Shown: positions 5,182 through 7,496 of the stretch, piece by piece
How positions within the stretch are numbered: position 1 is the stretch's first letter
Layout of the letters: every line of letters begins with the position of its first letter
Assembly (NCBI GenBank): GCA_004525465.1
Contig: SPCN01000105.1
Span: 1-7,496 of the forward strand
Direction of reading: 5' to 3'
DNA from: Chrysiogenales bacterium
GTDB taxonomy: Bacteria > Acidobacteriota > Aminicenantia > UBA2199
DNA: 7,496 bases
Made by a program: the position numbers and the translations under genes
Notes under the pieces: model-generated
The model's database searches: none
What the model saw: only the letters and a program-made list of their open reading frames with translations
Told to the model about the DNA's origin: nothing

Positions 5182-6450
5182 CTACCGATCAATTTCTATC
5201 GTTTGTTCGCGTTCTCCGCCGAGCGAGACATGGCTGACGCCTACTCCGGTAAAATCCTCGATAAAACTCAGGTAGGAACGAACTTGCCGCGGCAGATCAC
5301 CCAGACGGCGGATGGCGCCGAGATTTTTCCGCCAGCCGGGTAGAACCTGATACACCGGCCGAACCCGGCTCAGGGCATCGGCATGCGAGAAAAAATCGTC
5401 GCCGCGGCCGTCAGCGCTTTCATAGGAAGTGGCCACTTGTATCTCAGCCGACTCATCGAGCACATCGAGCTTGGTGATAAAAAGGGAATCCACACCGTTG
5501 ACCTGAACGGCATATTTCAGCGCCACCAGGTCCAGCCACCCTACCCGCCGCGGCCGACCGGTGGTGGAACCGTATTCGTTGCCCCGTTCACGCAGCATGC
5601 TGCCGCATTCATCCTTCAATTCCGTGGGGAACGGCCCTTCGCCCACCCGCGTGGTATAGGCCTTGGAGATGCCGATTACCTTGTCCACGGCCTTGGGAGA
5701 GAGGCCTGTCCCTGAAAAGACCCCGGCGATGGTGGTATTCGACGAAGTAACGAAGGGATAGGTGCCCAGATGAATATCGAGCAGCGTGCCCTGGGCTCCC
5801 TCAAAAAGAATATTTTTCTTTTCCACGAAAGCCCGCCGCAGCAGGTGGGCGGCATTGGCGATATAGGGCTTGAGAAAGATCCCGGCTTGCAGGTATTGGT
5901 CTATGGCCTGGTCAAAATCCTCGACCGGATGACCGTGCGCCTTGAAAAGGCGCCGATAATAATCGGCCAGGATCGCGATCTTTGAGCGGAACACTTTCTC
6001 CTGCAGCAAGTCCTTGACAAAAAGAGCCCGACGTCCGACGACATCCTCATAGGCAGGCCCGATGCCGCGCCTGGTCGTGCCGATGCGCTGGTAGCGGGAA
6101 TCTTCAAAAACCACATCCAGCTGCTGGTGGAAAGGAAGGATCAGCGGCGCATTTTCGCCCAAGATCAGGTTCTGCATGGACAATCCCAGGCTGCGGGCAT
6201 TTTGGATTTCCTCGACGAGCTGCAGCGGCTGGACCACCACGCCATTGGCGATCACCGCCAGGCAGCCGGGATAAAAAATGCCTGAAGGCAATACGTGCAG
6301 AACGACTTTTTGGCCCTGGTAATAGACAGTGTGCCCGGCGTTGTGCCCGCCTTGAAAACGCGTAACCACATCAAAAGAACCGGCCAGGTAATCTATGGCT
6401 TTACCTTTTCCTTCATCGCCCCATTGCATTCCCAGTACCACAGTGTTCAT
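5182..6450 (-). CDS. purA: Adenylosuccinate synthetase
   Basis: This enzyme (EC 6.3.4.4) joins IMP and aspartate using GTP, the first committed step from IMP to AMP. The protein has 422 residues, close to the usual 420-430 of the family, and is complete. Key motifs: QWGDEGKGK (9-17), with Asp12 as the catalytic Asp and the GTP-binding loop; GGHNAGHT (34-41), with the catalytic His40; GTTRRGIGPAYED (124-136), the IMP loop; FEGAQGTLLDI (216-226); TSSNTT; VGEGPFPTEL; STTGRPRRVGW; and TKLDVLD, the guanine-specifying KxD region. Two loop positions differ from the E. coli enzyme (Arg127 for Gly, and His227 for Asp in LDIDHGTYP), without loss of a core catalytic residue. The ATG is preceded by GGGGGA, 3 bp away, and lies 10 bp after the stop of the phosphatase gene upstream, so the two are probably co-transcribed. 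The promoter is not in this window. Confidence 0.97.
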   Translation of the reverse strand: MNTVVLGMQWGDEGKGKAIDYLAGSFDVVTRFQGGHNAGHTVYYQGQKVVLHVLPSGIFYPGCLAVIANGVVVQPLQLVEEIQNARSLGLSMQNLILGENAPLILPFHQQLDVVFEDSRYQRIGTTRRGIGPAYEDVVGRRALFVKDLLQEKVFRSKIAILADYYRRLFKAHGHPVEDFDQAIDQYLQAGIFLKPYIANAAHLLRRAFVEKKNILFEGAQGTLLDIHLGTYPFVTSSNTTIAGVFSGTGLSPKAVDKVIGISKAYTTRVGEGPFPTELKDECGSMLRERGNEYGSTTGRPRRVGWLDLVALKYAVQVNGVDSLFITKLDVLDESAEIQVATSYESADGRGDDFFSHADALSRVRPVYQVLPGWRKNLGAIRRLGDLPRQVRSYLSFIEDFTGVGVSHVSLGGEREQTIEIDR

Positions 6451-6460
6451 TCGTCCCCCA

Positions 6461-7496
6461 TCAGCGCACCTTGACTATCAAAATGGTAAAATCATCGCGA
6501 AATTTTTTATTGCGGCTGAAATCCTTTATTTGTTTGTACAAGCGGTTGCTCAACTCCGCTGCCGAAAGCTGCGTGTTGGCAATTAGAAAATCCATAATGG
6601 TTTTCTCACCGAATTCTTCGCCCCTGGAATTCTCCGCTTCGAATACGCCGTCGGTGAAAGCGCAGACAATATCGCCGCTGCGCAGCGGCACGGTCTCCTC
6701 CTGGTAAATGCCGCTGTCGCTGAAACCGAGCAGCATGCCACCCGCCTCAAGTTTCCTGACGCTTTTGCCTGAAATCAAGAAGGGGGCGCTGTGCCCGGCA
6801 TTTACATAGGTAATTGCCGGATTTTCATCATTGAGCAGCATCCAGAACAATGTAATGAAGCGGCTGGCTCGGGTGATTTCATGGATGAAGGAGTTGGCTT
6901 TGCCGATGAATTGAGCCGGCTTGAACAGGTATAACTCATTCATGGAATGAAATATGGCCTGGCAGGAAGCGGCCAGCAGCGCTGCAGCCAATCCCTTGCC
7001 CTCCACATCGGCCAACACCAGCGGCTGTATGTTTTTTTTCTTTTTCAGGATATCATAATAATCGCCGCCAACTTCCTGAATGGGCTCATAAATAACAGCA
7101 ATATCGTAATTTTGTAGCTGCGGCAGCCCCTGGGGCAGCAGCGACAACTGGATGTCGCGGGCGATCTTGATCTCGTGCTCCAGCTTCTTTTTCTCGAAGA
7201 TCTGGGCCAGATAGCGGATGTTGTCCAATTCGATCAGCATGAAGCGCGAAAGGATATAAGCGAATTCAAAATCTTCCTGTTCCAGGTCACGCCGGTTGAA
7301 TTTGCGCCCCAAGCCCAGGATAAGGGTTCTTTTTTTACTCTCGGAAATATTGAGCAAATAGTGGATCTGCCGGCCCAGCAACAGTTTTTTTAAGGCATCA
7401 AGGTCCTGGGGCAGGTCTGCCACTTCACGGCAAGAAGCAGCGGTTATGGTTTTTTTTAGTTTTTTTTTGAGCAACTGGGCTTCCGCTTCATTCAGG
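6461..7496 (-). CDS. GAF-SpoIIE (PP2C-type) serine/threonine phosphatase, 5' partial
   Basis: The visible 344 residues are the C-terminal part of an RsbU/SpoIIE-type phosphatase, a cytoplasmic metal-dependent enzyme that typically dephosphorylates an anti-anti-sigma (STAS) partner in a partner-switching pathway. The frame is open to the right edge; the TTG at 7474 is only an internal leucine codon. Residues about 1-95 look like the end of a GAF-type sensor domain (GRxIHYLLNISESKKRTLILGLG... FAYILSRFMLIELDNIRYL). The linker helix EIKIARDIQLSLLPQGLP (about 108-125) is the usual lead-in to the PP2C domain. That domain shows GGDYYDI (Asp145 and Asp148), LADVEGKGLAAALLA (Asp163), YVNAGHSAPFLI, GGMLLGF, FTDGVFEA (Asp282) and RDDFTILIV (Asp334-Asp335), so all metal-binding acids are present and it should be active. 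DVEGKG replaces the more common DVSGKG. No anti-sigma or STAS gene lies in the window, so the target is unknown. It precedes purA by 10 bp. Confidence 0.93.
   Translation of the reverse strand, partial: LNEAEAQLLKKKLKKTITAASCREVADLPQDLDALKKLLLGRQIHYLLNISESKKRTLILGLGRKFNRRDLEQEDFEFAYILSRFMLIELDNIRYLAQIFEKKKLEHEIKIARDIQLSLLPQGLPQLQNYDIAVIYEPIQEVGGDYYDILKKKKNIQPLVLADVEGKGLAAALLAASCQAIFHSMNELYLFKPAQFIGKANSFIHEITRASRFITLFWMLLNDENPAITYVNAGHSAPFLISGKSVRKLEAGGMLLGFSDSGIYQEETVPLRSGDIVCAFTDGVFEAENSRGEEFGEKTIMDFLIANTQLSAAELSNRLYKQIKDFSRNKKFRDDFTILIVKVR

Noticed and set aside
7472..7474. TTG as the start of the phosphatase
   Set aside because: The frame continues in-frame to the right edge with plausible helical residues (LNEAEAQ), so this is an internal leucine codon.
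1..7496. Defence island, prophage, insertion sequence or CRISPR array
   Set aside because: No transposase, integrase, nuclease or helicase motifs, terminal inverted repeats or regularly spaced repeats were found; the only tandem repeat is inside the histone-like gene.

Overview
The window looks like a bacterial chromosome segment, with no tRNA, rRNA, insertion sequence, CRISPR array or phage gene visible. The gene bodies are moderately GC-rich and the spacers AT-rich. Strong sigma-70-type promoters and AAGGAG ribosome sites are easy to read. Secreted Ig-like proteins of the Kre9/KNH type with PNGGE...W...G...ITW motifs, next to a GAF-SpoIIE phosphatase, recall Acidobacteriota-like or Aminicenantes-like genomes. 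That placement is an impression from protein style and not a demonstrated assignment.

Left part, plus strand: the 3' two thirds of a PLP-dependent class I/II aminotransferase (1-858) runs in from the left edge. Two secreted proteins follow (939-1808 and 2058-3263). Each has a signal peptide and its own promoter, with one or two KNH-like Ig domains followed by a shared C-terminal domain of about 130 residues that I do not recognise. The spacer between them holds a long imperfect hairpin, a GCCGGC inverted repeat, a near-consensus promoter and a leader of about 100 nt with competing stem-loops.

Middle, plus strand: a 106-residue lysine/alanine-rich histone H1-like protein (3397-3717) has a C-terminal tail built from an eight-residue tandem repeat. 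Its promoter matches that of the second secreted protein almost base for base outside the spacer. A 309-bp gene-free stretch with four consecutive stem-loops follows. Next comes a single-pass membrane protein with a LysM-like segment and an unrecognised C-terminal domain (4027-5142), perhaps translated from a leaderless mRNA.

Right part, minus strand: a partial GAF plus SpoIIE/PP2C-type phosphatase (7496-6461) is followed after 10 bp by purA (6450-5182), an apparent two-gene operon that converges on the LysM-like gene.

The most unusual items are the paired secreted proteins with their shared unknown domain, the twin promoters, the structured leader and the hairpin-rich spacer. Nothing here amounts to a defined new defence or mobile system.
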